Shown here: one piece after another, positions 45,516-54,817 of the stretch
Layout of the letters: every line of letters begins with the position of its first letter
Numbering within the stretch: the first letter of the stretch is position 1
Origin: an uncultured Ruminococcus sp.
GTDB taxonomy: Bacteria > Bacillota > Clostridia > Oscillospirales > CAG-272
Direction: 5' to 3'
Assembly (NCBI GenBank): GCA_902782445.1
Contig: CACZNC010000002.1
Location: forward strand, 32,080 to 96,079
Length of the DNA: 64,000 nt
Program-made: the position numbers and the translations under genes
The notes under the pieces: model-generated
The model's input: only the letters and a program-made list of their open reading frames with translations
Databases searched by the model: none
What the model was told of the DNA's origin: nothing

Positions 45516-46298
45516 TCACTTTGTACCCATTCCGCCTTCCGGAGAAGAGGGAGATTTCCCGGAGTTCGAATGGTGGGCGCGGTGTTTCTTTTTGCCGTTT
45601 TCGTCGGTGTAGCCGTACCCGTAGCCGTAGCGGTAATACTTGCTGTAATAGGAATTCTGCTTCTGTTCGACGCGGTTGAGCACCGTACCGAGCAGGCGGC
45701 AGTTGGCGAGGGTGAGCTGTTTGATGGAGTTCGCCACGAGTCCCTTCGGCGTGGACCCGCTGCGGACCACGAGGAGCGCGCCGTCGCAGTAGGAGGCGAT
45801 CAGGCCGCCGTCGGAGACGTTGGTGAGCGGGGGCGTGTCGATGAGGACGTAGTCGCTCACCTGCGCCAGCCGGTCCAGCATGAGGGAGAAGCGGTCGCTC
45901 TGGAGAAGGATCGCGGGGTTGGCGACGGTGCGGAAGGTGGGGACGATGAAGCCGTTCTTCACGTTCGTCGCGTAGAGCACGTCCTCCAGCTCGGTCTGTC
46001 CGGCGAGATAATGGGCAAGCCCCAGGGGATTCGGGTCCTCGGCGGAGAGCTGATACCGGTTGCGGATCACGGATTTGCGGATATCCGCGTCAACGAGGAT
46101 CACCTTGTTCCCCGATTCGGCGAGGAGACGCCAGAGGTGGGTGGAGACAAAGCTCTTACCCTCGTTGGGGACGGAGCTTGTGACGATGACCTTCTTAAAT
46201 TCCCGGCCGCAGAGCCCGAAATTGACGAGCAGGCGGTTCATGGCCTCTTCCGCGCTGTACGGGAGGGTCGTCAGATTTTTGAGTGTCAGTTTTTTCAT
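45516..46298 (-). CDS. Bacterial tyrosine kinase, CpsD/CapB type
   Basis: 260 residues. ATP-binding Walker A-like SVPNEGKSF near residues 42-50, Walker A' VILVDADIRKS, Walker B VLIDTPP, and a C-terminal tyrosine cluster (SYYSKYYRYGYGYGY) that is the autophosphorylation tail. The transmembrane activator is the separate Wzz-like protein upstream, as in Gram-positives. It controls exopolysaccharide synthesis by phosphorylation cycles opposed by the CpsB-type phosphatase in the same operon. Last gene of the operon. Confidence 0.92.
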   Translation of the reverse strand: MKKLTLKNLTTLPYSAEEAMNRLLVNFGLCGREFKKVIVTSSVPNEGKSFVSTHLWRLLAESGNKVILVDADIRKSVIRNRYQLSAEDPNPLGLAHYLAGQTELEDVLYATNVKNGFIVPTFRTVANPAILLQSDRFSLMLDRLAQVSDYVLIDTPPLTNVSDGGLIASYCDGALLVVRSGSTPKGLVANSIKQLTLANCRLLGTVLNRVEQKQNSYYSKYYRYGYGYGYTDENGKKKHRAHHSNSGKSPSSPEGGMGTK

Positions 46299-46321
46299 CG
46301 TTCGGAATCCTCGGCTCTCTT

Positions 46322-47035
46322 TCAGTCATCCATCTCTTCTGCGATGGCTTTTTCTTCGGGGATCATCGTGAGCGGCATCGAACCGAAGAGGTGTTCCATC
46401 TGGTCCGCGCTGGTGATGGTGTCGTTGAGCAGATACCGGATCACCTCGAACGCGCAGTACGCGACGGCCAGAAGAAGCGCTCCGATCGCCACGTTCCGGA
46501 TCAGGCTCGGGGAGGACGGAGACGGCGGCACCACGGCGTCTTCGTAGATGTTCGGCGCGGAGGAATTCATCATCTCCGGCAGCCAGACCACCGCGACCTC
46601 GGCGATTTTATTGGCGATATCCGCAGCCTTCTGGGGATCGGTGTGGGTCACGGTGACGGTGAGGATGCGCGTGCCCGAGGTGTTCGCCACGGTGAGCATG
46701 TTCCTCAGCTGCTGGACGGTGCAGTCGAGATTCAGATCTTCGATCACCGTGTTGAGCAGGGGACGGGCGGTCAGCAGTTCGCGGTAGTCGGGCGCCAGGT
46801 TCGTGCCCAGCTGGAGGTCGCTCAGGTTCAGAACGGAATTGCTCGACGTGACGATGTACATCTTGGAGGTCGCCGTGTATTTCGGCGTGATGAGGACTTT
46901 GGTGACAAGTCCTGCGGCCGCCGCGCCCACGACGAGCGCGATCAGGATGAATACGATCTTCTGCCGGAACAGCAGCAGGATCTCGTACAGGTCGATGGTG
47001 ATCTCTTCGTTTTCGACTTTGGTTTTGGTGTCCAT
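46322..47035 (-). CDS. Wzz/CpsC-type chain-length and kinase-activator membrane protein
   Basis: 237 residues with two transmembrane helices (about 28-50 and 180-200) around an extracellular domain (YTATSKMYIVTSSNSVLNLSDLQLGTNLAPDYRELLTARPLLNTVI). The cytoplasmic C-terminal tail would activate the CpsD-type kinase 23 bases downstream. Role: chain-length determination of a surface polysaccharide. Confidence 0.9.
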   Translation of the reverse strand: MDTKTKVENEEITIDLYEILLLFRQKIVFILIALVVGAAAAGLVTKVLITPKYTATSKMYIVTSSNSVLNLSDLQLGTNLAPDYRELLTARPLLNTVIEDLNLDCTVQQLRNMLTVANTSGTRILTVTVTHTDPQKAADIANKIAEVAVVWLPEMMNSSAPNIYEDAVVPPSPSSPSLIRNVAIGALLLAVAYCAFEVIRYLLNDTITSADQMEHLFGSMPLTMIPEEKAIAEEMDD

Positions 47036-47054
47036 AGTATCTCCAGTTCATCCG

Positions 47055-48077
47055 TCATGGTGAGACGGGCTTGTAAAACAGCGCGAGGACGGCTTCGCGG
47101 AGGCTGGTTTCGTCCGGGCGGAATTCGACGTGGGTAGCGCCTGTGTCATATTCGTGTTCGGTGTACTCTCCCTCCGGCGCGAGGATGCCGCCGTTTGCGT
47201 AGTCCGCGCCTTCCATAGCGATGGAGGACACGCGGCCCACGGAGAGATTCGTCACCATATAGGGCTCGGCGTCGGCGTACAGGTCGTTGACGATGGAGGC
47301 GTTCTCCTTCATCATGGCTTTCAGCTTCGCGGAAAACGCGCTGAGGTAGGTCCTCTGACGCCCCATGCGGTTTTTGTTGGTGCCGTCGGCCACGCTCATG
47401 CGGCTGCGGATGAAGGCCAGGGTCTGGGATCCCCGGAGCGTCACGGTGCTGCCCGCTTTCAGGGCCGGATCGGCGGAGGTGAGATCGTCGGTCACTTTCA
47501 CCTCGACCCCTCCGACGCGGTCGTTCAGCGAGGGGATCGCCTCGTAGAGCAGCGCCACGTAGCCCTCGATCCCGATCTCCCCGAATTCCCCGAGGAGCCG
47601 GGAGACGGCGCGGACGGTGTTCTCGCAGCTCTTTTCGTCCCCCCTGCCGTAGGTGTGGGAGAAGCAGATCTGCTGGGTCTTGGTGATGCCGGTGGGTTTT
47701 CCGTTGGCGTCGAGGAGTTCGACCTCGGTCATGGTGTCGCGGTTGATCTGCAGGATCGTCTGCCGCTTCTCCTCCCCGTCGTTGACGAGCAGGAGCAGAA
47801 CGTCGCACTGGCCGCCGGTCATGGGGTTTGCGGTTTCATTGTCCCCCGCCTTGTCGATACCCATGAAGAGCACGGCGGTGACGTCCTTTTTCCGGGCGTA
47901 TCCCGTGCCGTCGACGAAGAACTCGGGTTCGGTCCGGTCCCTGTCCGCGAGGATCTCCGAGACCGTCTTGCCTCCGCCCGTGTCCGCCGTCGGGTCCCGC
48001 TCCGTCTTCCTGCGGGAACAGGAGGGGAGCAGGAGGAGAAGGGCGAGGACTGAGGAAATGAGCGCTTGCTTTTTCAT
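47055..48077 (-). CDS. LytR-CpsA-Psr family lipoprotein/transferase
   Basis: 340 residues. Signal-like N-terminus MKKQALISSVLALLLLLPSC carries a lipobox (Cys near 20), unusual because LCP enzymes are normally held by a membrane helix. LCP features: FMGIDKAGDNE, QINRDTMTEVELLD, Arg-rich IRSRMSVADGTNKNRMGRQRTYLSAF. LCP proteins attach glycopolymers to peptidoglycan from undecaprenyl-linked donors. It sits between the phosphatase and Wzz-like genes, which fits capsule or EPS attachment. Confidence 0.88.
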   Translation of the reverse strand: MKKQALISSVLALLLLLPSCSRRKTERDPTADTGGGKTVSEILADRDRTEPEFFVDGTGYARKKDVTAVLFMGIDKAGDNETANPMTGGQCDVLLLLVNDGEEKRQTILQINRDTMTEVELLDANGKPTGITKTQQICFSHTYGRGDEKSCENTVRAVSRLLGEFGEIGIEGYVALLYEAIPSLNDRVGGVEVKVTDDLTSADPALKAGSTVTLRGSQTLAFIRSRMSVADGTNKNRMGRQRTYLSAFSAKLKAMMKENASIVNDLYADAEPYMVTNLSVGRVSSIAMEGADYANGGILAPEGEYTEHEYDTGATHVEFRPDETSLREAVLALFYKPVSP

Positions 48078-48088
48078 GATCCGCCCTC

Positions 48089-48847
48089 TCACGGCTTCTC
48101 TCCGAGCAGCAGGGCTTCCGCACGCCGGTCCGTCTTCCGCACCGCTTCCTCCCCCGCTTTCTGGCGGAGGATCTGACGGGCTTCGGCGAGGTTCGGAGGT
48201 CTGGTGGTCAGGTTGTGGCAGTCGCTTCCGATCAGATGCGCGCGGCCCTCCTCGAACATGCGGAGCCATTTTTTCGCCCCGCGCCCGGTCAGGAGGGAAT
48301 GGGCGTTGATCTGCACCGTCAGCGGGAGCCGGAGGATCTCCTCGTAGATCCGGTTGTTCTTCTGGTATTCCTCGAACCGCTCGTAATGGGCGAGGATCAC
48401 GGCGAATCCGCGGCCGAAGCAGAGGGAGGAGAGCGCGTTCATCTCGTAAGTCCCCCAGGGAGCGAAGGGCATCTCGACAAGAAGCGCCTTCGTGTCGCCC
48501 ACGCAGAGGCCGCCGAGCTTCGGATCTTCCTCGATGCCGAAGTAGAAGGCCACCTCGGCCGCGGGGACGATGCCGGCGCAGGAGGCGTCCATGTGAGGCC
48601 GCAGTTTCCCGATGGCTTCGGAACGGCGTTCGAGGAAGGAGTCGATGTCCTCGTCCCAGCGGTAGTAGTGGGAAGTGGCGACCGCAAGATCGACGCCCGA
48701 GTCCCTGAGCTTCCGGAGCATACCGATCGAAGTCTCGACGGAATCGCTGCCGTCGTCCATTTCTGGAAGCACATGTGTATGAAAATCAATGACCGGCAGT
48801 CTCGCCAAATCCAGCCCCCCCGTACCCGGATGCGGAAAAGAATCCAT
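48089..48847 (-). CDS. CpsB/YwqE-type tyrosine-protein phosphatase (PHP family)
   Basis: 252 residues, manganese-dependent PHP hydrolase. Metal motifs: DFHTHVLPEMDDGS (residues 21-34), VATSHYYR, PAAEVAFYF, VILAHYERF, and GSDCHNLTTRPP near residue 200. It would remove phosphate from the CpsD-type kinase. First gene of the cpsB-LCP-wzz-cpsD group; no glycosyltransferase, flippase or polymerase follows, so the polysaccharide genes must be elsewhere. Confidence 0.92.
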   Translation of the reverse strand: MDSFPHPGTGGLDLARLPVIDFHTHVLPEMDDGSDSVETSIGMLRKLRDSGVDLAVATSHYYRWDEDIDSFLERRSEAIGKLRPHMDASCAGIVPAAEVAFYFGIEEDPKLGGLCVGDTKALLVEMPFAPWGTYEMNALSSLCFGRGFAVILAHYERFEEYQKNNRIYEEILRLPLTVQINAHSLLTGRGAKKWLRMFEEGRAHLIGSDCHNLTTRPPNLAEARQILRQKAGEEAVRKTDRRAEALLLGEKP

Positions 48848-48867
48848 AATACCCGTAATTATATCGT

Positions 48868-48896
48868 ATTATAGCACATACCGGCATGGATTGCAA
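48868..48896 (-). promoter_or_regulatory. Promoter of the exopolysaccharide regulatory operon
   Basis: TTGCAA (48896-48891), 17-base spacer, TATAAT (48873-48868). Confidence 0.65.
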
Positions 48897-49149
48897 GAGT
48901 GTCGGCGAAATTTCACGCCGGTTTTCGAAGGTTTTCGAAGGGGGGTGAGACCGGAGTGAGGAGTGAATGAGGAATTGTCCGCATCGGGGGACGTGGGGTG
49001 CGGGATTTGCGGTTTTTTGTATGGGAGCGCTCCGCTGGGATGGAAGGAACGCGCGGTTTTTCAGCCGGAATATGGAGCAGTCTTCGCGCGTTGTTTCAGA
49101 TTGCAGACTGAACAAGCCTGAACATGGAGCCAACCGCGCTTGATCGCCG

Positions 49150-49213
49150 GTCGTGCAGCCGAAACATGCGCAGGACAAGTCCTGCGGGCTCCGCCGGAGA
49201 TTCAGGCGCGCAT
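49150..49213. repeat. Repeat C, copy 2
   Basis: Matches 35470-35531. The first stem here is CGCAGGAC/GTCCTGCG, one base pair longer than CGCAGAC/GTCTGCG in copy 1, and the second reads CTCCG/CGGAG with a changed loop. The surrounding 48900-49390 has no recognisable gene. Confidence 0.6.
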
Positions 49214-49397
49214 TCGGCGTTATCGCGTGTTTGTGCGGCGGGATCTGATTGTCTGCCCTCGCGCGGATCAAGAAAGACAAGGGTTTGAGGGTAATGTTTC
49301 ACATGATGCAATTCCTTTTTCTGCCAATGTTTCATGGGAAACGATCCCCGGGCTTCTCCCTCGGACAGGCCGCCGCACGTCCCGTTCCGCCCTCACG

Positions 49398-49492
49398 TTG
49401 TCATTCTGAGCGTCAGCGAAGAATCTCCCAACATCAAGTTTTTGCTGGCCCCACGTGCGGAGATTCTTCGTCGCAGGCTCCTCAGAATGACA
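49398..49492. repeat. Palindromic repeat B, copy 2
   Basis: Arms TTGTCATTCTGAGCG... and ...CTCAGAATGACA with inner GAAGAATCTCC/GGAGATTCTTC. Followed by a GATTTCGACGGTCAGCC-like tail shared with the other copies. Confidence 0.8.
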
Positions 49493-49688
49493 GCGTGAAG
49501 CCGATTTCGACGGTCAGCCGCCTGAATCATGAAATCGTTTTGACGTTCAGCCTTCCGGATCATGAAAGCGTTTTTCATCGGTCAGCCTTCTGAATGACGC
49601 GATCGAACCCCATCCGGTCAGCAGGTTCATCCCGCAGGCGGAAAAAACGGGCGATCCGCGGCTTCCCCGCCCGGACTGCCCGCTCCCG

Positions 49689-50696
49689 TCACGCTCCCAT
49701 CGCCTCGAACATGTTGTCGATAAAGATCCCGTAGCCCTCCGCCGGATCCCCGACGAGGACGTGGGTCACCGCTCCGACGAGGCGTCCGTCCTGCAGAATC
49801 GGGCTCCCGCTCATGCCCTGCACGATCCCGCCGGTCCGCTCGAGGAGGGTCCTGTCCGTCACCACCACGGAAAAGCTCCGGTTGTTCCGGCTCCTTCTGT
49901 CGATGTCGGTGATGCAGATCTCGTATTCCCCCGGCTCCCTGCCCTCCAGGGTGCAGAGGATGCTCGCCCGGCCCGGATGGACTTCCTCCCGCGGAGCCAC
50001 CGGGACCGTCTTCCCGCAGCCGTCCGGGAGGGATCCTTCATAGACCCCGAACACCCCGCACTCCGTATTCGCGTTCAGCCTGCCGCGGCGTTCGCCGGTG
50101 AACACCCCCCGGAGTTCTCCCGGCTCTCCCGGCGCGCCTTTCACGACCCCGGTGATCGTCACCTCCGTCACCTCCGCGTCGGGAACGGAGAGCAGTTCCC
50201 CCGTGTCCCCGCGGCAGATCCCGTGACCCAGTCCGCCGAAGGACAGGTCGTCTTCGCAGAGGAAGGTCACAGTCCCGATCCCGGCCACGGTGTCCCGGAT
50301 CCACATCCCCGCGCGCCGCCCGTTCTCCGATTCCCGGGGACAGAGCAGGGCGACCTTCTCCTCCCGGTCCCGCAGATAGGTGATCTCGACCAGTCCTCCT
50401 CCGGCGTTGATCCTCTCCGTCAGCTCCTCCGCCGTCGTCACTGCTTCGCCGTCCACCGCCGTGATCACGTCTCCCTGACGCAGTCCGGCGGCGTAAGCGG
50501 GATTCAGTTCCCCATCCTCCGCCGCGGAAAAGCCGATCACCACCACGCCCTCCGCCGGGAACCGCACGCCGAAGGGAACGCCGCCCACCGTCACCCGCTC
50601 GGGGATCCCCGCCGCGGCGATCCCCGGTCCCGAAGTCCACAGAACGGCAAACGCCGCCAGAGCCGCCGCCGCCGTTTTCCACCTTTTTCCAATCAT
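49689..50696 (-). CDS. spoIVB: SpoIVB-type serine peptidase (family S55)
   Basis: 335 residues, shorter than the 426 of Bacillus subtilis. A membrane/signal helix (residues 7-30), a PDZ domain (about 45-110; GLRQGDVITAVDGEAV), and the S55 peptidase with His158 in GLGHGIC and Ser296 in VQGMSGSPI. SpoIVB is made in the forespore and triggers pro-sigma-K processing in the mother cell, so the gene is evidence for sporulation. The start at 50696 (MIGKRWK) is tentative; a GTG at 50726 is also possible. The spoIIGA- or sigK-type partners are not in the window. Confidence 0.9.
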   Translation of the reverse strand: MIGKRWKTAAAALAAFAVLWTSGPGIAAAGIPERVTVGGVPFGVRFPAEGVVVIGFSAAEDGELNPAYAAGLRQGDVITAVDGEAVTTAEELTERINAGGGLVEITYLRDREEKVALLCPRESENGRRAGMWIRDTVAGIGTVTFLCEDDLSFGGLGHGICRGDTGELLSVPDAEVTEVTITGVVKGAPGEPGELRGVFTGERRGRLNANTECGVFGVYEGSLPDGCGKTVPVAPREEVHPGRASILCTLEGREPGEYEICITDIDRRSRNNRSFSVVVTDRTLLERTGGIVQGMSGSPILQDGRLVGAVTHVLVGDPAEGYGIFIDNMFEAMGA

Positions 50697-50744
50697 CGCA
50701 ATTTCCCCGTTTCTGCCCGTCTTCACGCGCCGGTTTTTTCCTTC

Positions 50745-51036
50745 TTAGGAGAGACGCGGCTTCTTGAAAGAAGCCTGGCAAGAACTTTCATGGGGGGTAG
50801 GACAAGGCTGATTCCATTTCGTTCAGTCTGTGTCTGCACACCCATTTAGTCATCCAACCTTATCAGAGTTATCGCACGCGAGCTCACATGTTTCGGCTGA
50901 CGGCAGCGAGAATTCCCAAAGGGGATTCTCGGGGGTGGGATGGTCCGTGTCATGTTTGGATAAATGGTATTCCCACCCCGTCGTTCGCATTCTACATATT
51001 GCGATCACCCCCCTGAAGTCAGCTCCATAGAAGGAA
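50745..51036 (+). repeat. Repeat A, long form, copy 2
   Basis: Same ends and central double-hairpin insert as copy 1; the segment between L end and the TATCAGAGTTATCG core differs (CTGATTCCATTTCG instead of TTATACCAATC). Confidence 0.8.
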
Positions 51037-51140
51037 AACGGTATTAATCTGCCCGCGGTGTGCGCCGATTATGTGTCCTCGTTCGGTTCAAATGCGGGAA
51101 ACGGCGGAAGGGCGAGGAAGCCGCGGCGGAAAAAAACAAA

Positions 51141-51188
51141 AAACCGCCGTTCCGATCCGGATCCGTAAATCCGAAGGAACAGCGGTTT
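51141..51188 (-). terminator. Terminator of the rplU-prp-rpmA operon
   Basis: Minus strand stem from AAACCGCTGTTCC to GGAACGGCGGTTT followed by a T-rich tract; 23 bases after the rpmA stop. Confidence 0.85.
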
Positions 51189-51210
51189 CTCTTCCGCGAT
51201 GAAATCAGGC

Positions 51211-51492
51211 TTATTCAGCAGCGTAAACGCTGACCTGTCTTCTGCCGTTCTGAATGTTCTCGAACTTCACCGTGCCGTCGATCAGGGCGAACAGGGTGTC
51301 GTCGGAGCCGCGGCCCACATTCTTGCCGGGATGGATGTGCGTCCCTCTCTGGCGAATGATGATGTTGCCCGCGAGAACCGCGGTACCGTCCGCTCTCTTC
51401 ACGCCCAGTCTCTGAGCGCGGCTGTCGCGGCCGTTCTTGGTGGAGCCGACGCCCTTTTTATGGGCGAAGAACTGTAAGCTGATTCTGATCAT
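51211..51492 (-). CDS. rpmA: 50S ribosomal protein L27 with cleaved N-terminal extension
   Basis: 93 residues. Body matches bacterial L27 ([40 protein letters not shown]). The start [14 protein letters not shown] carries the Firmicutes-type extension whose QFFA site is cut by the Prp protease, encoded 27 bases upstream. ATG at 51492 is chosen for GGAGGG upstream. Part of the large-subunit peptidyl-transferase region. Confidence 0.97.
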   Translation of the reverse strand: MIRISLQFFAHKKGVGSTKNGRDSRAQRLGVKRADGTAVLAGNIIIRQRGTHIHPGKNVGRGSDDTLFALIDGTVKFENIQNGRRQVSVYAAE

Positions 51493-51518
51493 TGTTATTC
51501 CCTCCGTTATCTGCGGCG

Positions 51519-51869
51519 TCATTCGTCCGCGACGTCAACTTCCAGAAAATCGAAGTACTCGTCCGTGAGATCGTTCAGCTGGTAGAAATACCCCTGAATG
51601 AGACCGGACGCCGCGAAACGCCGCTTTTCGTCCGCTCCCGAATCGGGAAGGGCCGCGGGACATTTCACGGTGATATACGTCGTGTCTTCGTCGATCTTAT
51701 AGTCGACCGGGCACCCGAAGGACAGCTCCAGGGTGTTCAGGATCATCATGGTCATGGCGGAGATGGCGGAACAGAGGATATCGTCCCCTTCCTCGCCGAA
51801 TCCCGTGTGGCCGGATTCCCGGAAGCCCCAGAACGCGCCGTTCCTCCGGAGAAAGGTGATTTTCGTCAC
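51519..51869 (-). CDS. prp: Ribosomal-processing cysteine protease Prp
   Basis: 116 residues from a GTG start preceded by GGGAG (a TTG start 10 codons earlier is possible). Catalytic His and Cys are in [21 protein letters not shown]. It removes the N-terminal extension of L27 before ribosome assembly. Gene order rplU-prp-rpmA is typical of Bacillota. Confidence 0.93.
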   Translation of the reverse strand: MTKITFLRRNGAFWGFRESGHTGFGEEGDDILCSAISAMTMMILNTLELSFGCPVDYKIDEDTTYITVKCPAALPDSGADEKRRFAASGLIQGYFYQLNDLTDEYFDFLEVDVADE

Positions 51870-51904
51870 GATGCGTCTCCCGGCGGATGCGCCTCTCAAT
51901 TCAA

Positions 51905-52216
51905 TTAAAACGCGATCTTCTCGATCTGGACCTTGGTATAGGGCTGTCTGTGGCCGATCTTTTTCTTCTCGTTTTTCTTGGCCTTGTAGGTCATAACGTA
52001 GATCTTCTTCGCCTTGCCGTTCCTGACCACGCTGGCGGAGACGGCCGCGCCTTCCACCGTGGGCTTGCCGGTCTTGAGACCGTCGTCCGTGGACACGACC
52101 AGAACCTTGTCAAAGGTGACCTTGTCCCCTTCGGCAACGTCGAGCTTCTCAACGAAGATGGTATCGCCTTCGCTGACTTTGTACTGCTTTCCGCCTGTTT
52201 CGATCACTGCAAACAT
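51905..52216 (-). CDS. rplU: 50S ribosomal protein L21
   Basis: 103 residues: [26 protein letters not shown]... to [14 protein letters not shown], standard L21. First gene of the rplU-prp-rpmA operon. It binds 23S rRNA. A leader of about 85 bases lies upstream. Confidence 0.97.
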   Translation of the reverse strand: MFAVIETGGKQYKVSEGDTIFVEKLDVAEGDKVTFDKVLVVSTDDGLKTGKPTVEGAAVSASVVRNGKAKKIYVMTYKAKKNEKKKIGHRQPYTKVQIEKIAF

Positions 52217-52302
52217 GTCCGAAAAGCACCTCACTTTCCTTGTGAACTCGCTGAGTAGGGTAGGAGCGCGGGGCTCCGTTTACGACCCGGCATCATGCGG
52301 CA
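52217..52302 (-). promoter_or_regulatory. rplU leader, possible L21 autoregulatory element
   Basis: About 85 bases between predicted start and ATG, with GC-rich pairing (GGAGCCCCGCGCTCC-type stem near 52265-52279). Bacillota commonly have an L21 leader here; no consensus could be checked. Confidence 0.4.
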
Positions 52303-52308
52303 TTTTGT

Positions 52309-52337
52309 ATTATACCATAAGAAAAAGCCTGCGTCAA
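52309..52337 (-). promoter_or_regulatory. Promoter of rplU-prp-rpmA
   Basis: TTGACG (52337-52332), 17-base spacer, TATAAT (52314-52309). Confidence 0.75.
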
Positions 52338-52439
52338 GAAGAAATTCTCCGGGGAAAGGCTCCGGGAACCGAAAATTTTCCGCTCCGGCCGGTCTGTTTT
52401 TCGGTGATAATGAACAATCGACCTATTCTTGCTCAATAA

Positions 52440-52635
52440 AACTACCAATATGGGTTTTGATCGCTCCCCGTAGAATGCGAATGATCTCCGATCATGAGCT
52501 CGCGTGCGATAACTCTGATAAGTTTGGATAGCTATATTGGTGTGCGGGCACAGACTGAACGAAATTGAGAGAGCCATTTCCTTTACCCAGTTGAAAGTTC
52601 TTGCCAGGCTTCTTTCAAGAAGCCGCGTCTCCCCT
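52440..52635 (-). repeat. Repeat A, short form, copy 5
   Basis: Reverse orientation. The central site holds the hairpin ATGATC-TCC-GATCAT (52481-52495) in place of the long insert. The L end lies 12 bases before the folD stop. Confidence 0.75.
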
Positions 52636-52646
52636 TTTGAATAACA

Positions 52647-53510
52647 TCACGTTCTCCCCGCCCGGACAAACGCCTCCGCGGCACGGACGGTGTTTTCGAG
52701 GAGCATGGTGATGGTCATGACGCCGACGCCTCCCGGGACCGGGGTGATGGCCTCCGCCTTTTCGCTCACCGGGCCGAAATCCACGTCGCCGCAGAGCTTT
52801 CCCTCCGCGTTCCGGTTCATGCCCACGTCGATCACCACCGCGCCTTCCTTCACCATGTCCGCCGTGACGAATCCGGCCTTCCCGACCGCGGAGACCAGGA
52901 TGTCCGCCCGGCGGGTGACTTCCGCGAGGTTCTTCGTTCTCGAATGGCAGACCGTCACCGTGCCGTTCGCGTGGAGCAGGAGCATGGCCATCGGCTTGCC
53001 GACGATGTTGCTCCGGCCGATCACGACGCATTCCTTTCCGGCGACGGGGATGTTCTCGATCTCGAGCATCTTCATCACGCCCGCGGGGGTGCAGGGGAGG
53101 AGCCGGTAATCGCCGATCATGACGTGCCCCACGTTCTCGGGATGGAAGGCGTCCACGTCCTTCTCCGGCGGGATGGCGTCCAATACCGCCTGTTCCCGGA
53201 TGTGGGGAGGCAGGGGCAGCTGGACGAGGATCCCGTGGATCTTTTCGTCTTCGCACAGCTCCCGGATCTTCGCGAGCAGCGCTTCCTCCGTCGTCTCGGC
53301 GGGGAGTTCGACCGTCACGGAATACAGCCCGGTTTCGGCGCAGGCCCTGCCCTTGTTGCGGACGTAGACCTTCGAGGCGGGATCGTCCCCCACGAGGATC
53401 ACGGCCAGCCCCGGGGTGACGCCGCTCTCTTCTTTCAGCTTTTCCGCTCTTTCAGCGATCTCCGCCCGGACCGCCGCCGAGATTTTTTTGCCGTCAATGA
53501 TCCTCGCCAT
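52647..53510 (-). CDS. folD: Methylenetetrahydrofolate dehydrogenase/cyclohydrolase
   Basis: 287 residues, bifunctional one-carbon enzyme producing 10-formyl-THF. Motifs: [15 protein letters not shown] (Tyr and Lys of the active site), [22 protein letters not shown], the NADP fold [21 protein letters not shown] and [14 protein letters not shown] at 53510 with GGAGCGG upstream; the first 17 bases overlap the end of lgt, so the pair is coupled. Confidence 0.96.
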   Translation of the reverse strand: MARIIDGKKISAAVRAEIAERAEKLKEESGVTPGLAVILVGDDPASKVYVRNKGRACAETGLYSVTVELPAETTEEALLAKIRELCEDEKIHGILVQLPLPPHIREQAVLDAIPPEKDVDAFHPENVGHVMIGDYRLLPCTPAGVMKMLEIENIPVAGKECVVIGRSNIVGKPMAMLLLHANGTVTVCHSRTKNLAEVTRRADILVSAVGKAGFVTADMVKEGAVVIDVGMNRNAEGKLCGDVDFGPVSEKAEAITPVPGGVGVMTITMLLENTVRAAEAFVRAGRT

Positions 53511-54594
53511 CGTCCGCTCCTTTCTTCCCTTCTTCGGGATCCGTGTTTTCTTCCGGCTCCGCTTTATCTTCCGGCTCCGCATGATCTTCCGGCTCCGCAT
53601 GATCTTCCGGTTCCGCTTTATCTTCCGGCTCCGCATGATCTTCCGGATCCGCTTTTTCTTCCGGGGCTTCCCCGTTCTCCGCCGCGGCCGCGTAGACGGG
53701 TTTATAGTCGTCCCCGCCGTCTTCCCCGCTCTTCTTCTTCGCCGCGGAGCGCAGCCGGACGAGGAGCAGGATCCCGATCACCACGGAGAGGAATCCGACC
53801 CCCTGGGACACCCGGAGACTGCCGAGCATGAGGCTGTCCGTCCGGAGGCTCTCGATGAGCATCCGCCCGAAGCCGTACCAGATCAGGTAGAAGCAGAAGA
53901 TCTGCCCGTCGAATTTCTTCTTCGGATAGAGCCCCAGGTGGACGATCAGGAGGGCTATGAGATTCCAGAGGGATTCGTAGAGGAAGGTCGGGTGGACGAA
54001 GCGCATGGAATCCCAGACGCCGTCCGCCGGGATCTGCCCGGAATAGCTCACGAGGATCCCCATGCGCCAGGGGAGGGTCGTGTCCGCGCCGTAGGCCTCG
54101 ACGTTGACGAAGTTCCCCCAGCGTCCGATGACCTGACCGAAGAGCACCACCGCCGCGAGGATGTCGAAGATCTTGAGGAGCGGGATCTTCTTTTTCCGGG
54201 CGAAAATGAACCCGGTGAGCAGTCCCGCCAGGACGCCGCCGTAGATCGCGAGTCCCCCTTCCCAGATCGCGACGCAGTTGACGAAGGTATGCCAGAGATT
54301 GTGGAAAAACGAACCGTCCGTCACGAGATAGCCGTAGTCGTTCCAGGTGAAGATCACGTAATAGGCCCGCGCCCCGACGACCCCCGCGAGGATGACGATG
54401 AAGGCGAAATCCGTGATGTCGTCCGCGGAAATGCCCTCTTTTTTCGCCAGCCGCACCGCGTTCAGGACGGCGATAATCATGCCGACGGTGATGAGGATGC
54501 CGTACCACGCCACGTCCCGCCCGAAGAGCGAAAAGGCGACGCGGTCGATGTGGAAGGGTTCGATCCCGAGACCCGGGAAGGAGAGAAATTTCAT
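53494..54594 (-). CDS. lgt: Prolipoprotein diacylglyceryl transferase with a repetitive acidic tail
   Basis: 366 residues; catalytic part about 1-275, seven predicted helices, transfers diacylglycerol to lipobox Cys of prolipoproteins. Motifs: [35 protein letters not shown]-type [38 protein letters not shown]. The last 75 or so residues are a soluble tail of [12 protein letters not shown] hexapeptide repeats. The many lipoproteins in this window are its substrates. ATG at 54594 is chosen; a GTG six codons earlier is possible. Confidence 0.95.
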   Translation of the reverse strand: MKFLSFPGLGIEPFHIDRVAFSLFGRDVAWYGILITVGMIIAVLNAVRLAKKEGISADDITDFAFIVILAGVVGARAYYVIFTWNDYGYLVTDGSFFHNLWHTFVNCVAIWEGGLAIYGGVLAGLLTGFIFARKKKIPLLKIFDILAAVVLFGQVIGRWGNFVNVEAYGADTTLPWRMGILVSYSGQIPADGVWDSMRFVHPTFLYESLWNLIALLIVHLGLYPKKKFDGQIFCFYLIWYGFGRMLIESLRTDSLMLGSLRVSQGVGFLSVVIGILLLVRLRSAAKKKSGEDGGDDYKPVYAAAAENGEAPEEKADPEDHAEPEDKAEPEDHAEPEDHAEPEDKAEPEENTDPEEGKKGADDGEDH

Positions 54595-54763
54595 GTGTAA
54601 AATCCGCCTCACTTGGATTCTTCGCGCCTATTGTACCACAGATCGCTGGCGTAGTCCAGTACAGATTATGAATTTTTCGGCGGGACGGGGGGAAAAGGGG
54701 CCTCGCCGGGACGGATGGGACGCTTTCAGATTGTTAATTTTTTATGAATTGAGGCGGAAAGCG

Positions 54764-54794
54764 TTGACTCTATAGTTAACTATAGAGTTATAAT
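54764..54794 (+). promoter_or_regulatory. MerR-type promoter with 19-base spacer and palindromic operator
   Basis: TTGACT (54764-54769) and TATAAT (54789-54794) are 19 bases apart, too far for normal sigma-70 use but standard for MerR-activated promoters. A perfect 22-base palindrome (54767-54788, arms ACTCTATAGTT/AACTATAGAGT) fills the spacer. Confidence 0.85.
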
Positions 54795-54817
54795 GTAGAA
54801 AACTGGAGGAGCGAAAG

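Noticed and set aside
52647..53636. Longer N-terminus for FolD rich in Arg/Lys
   Set aside because: It is the Lgt repeat tail read in another frame; the ATG at 53510 gives the normal FolD start.
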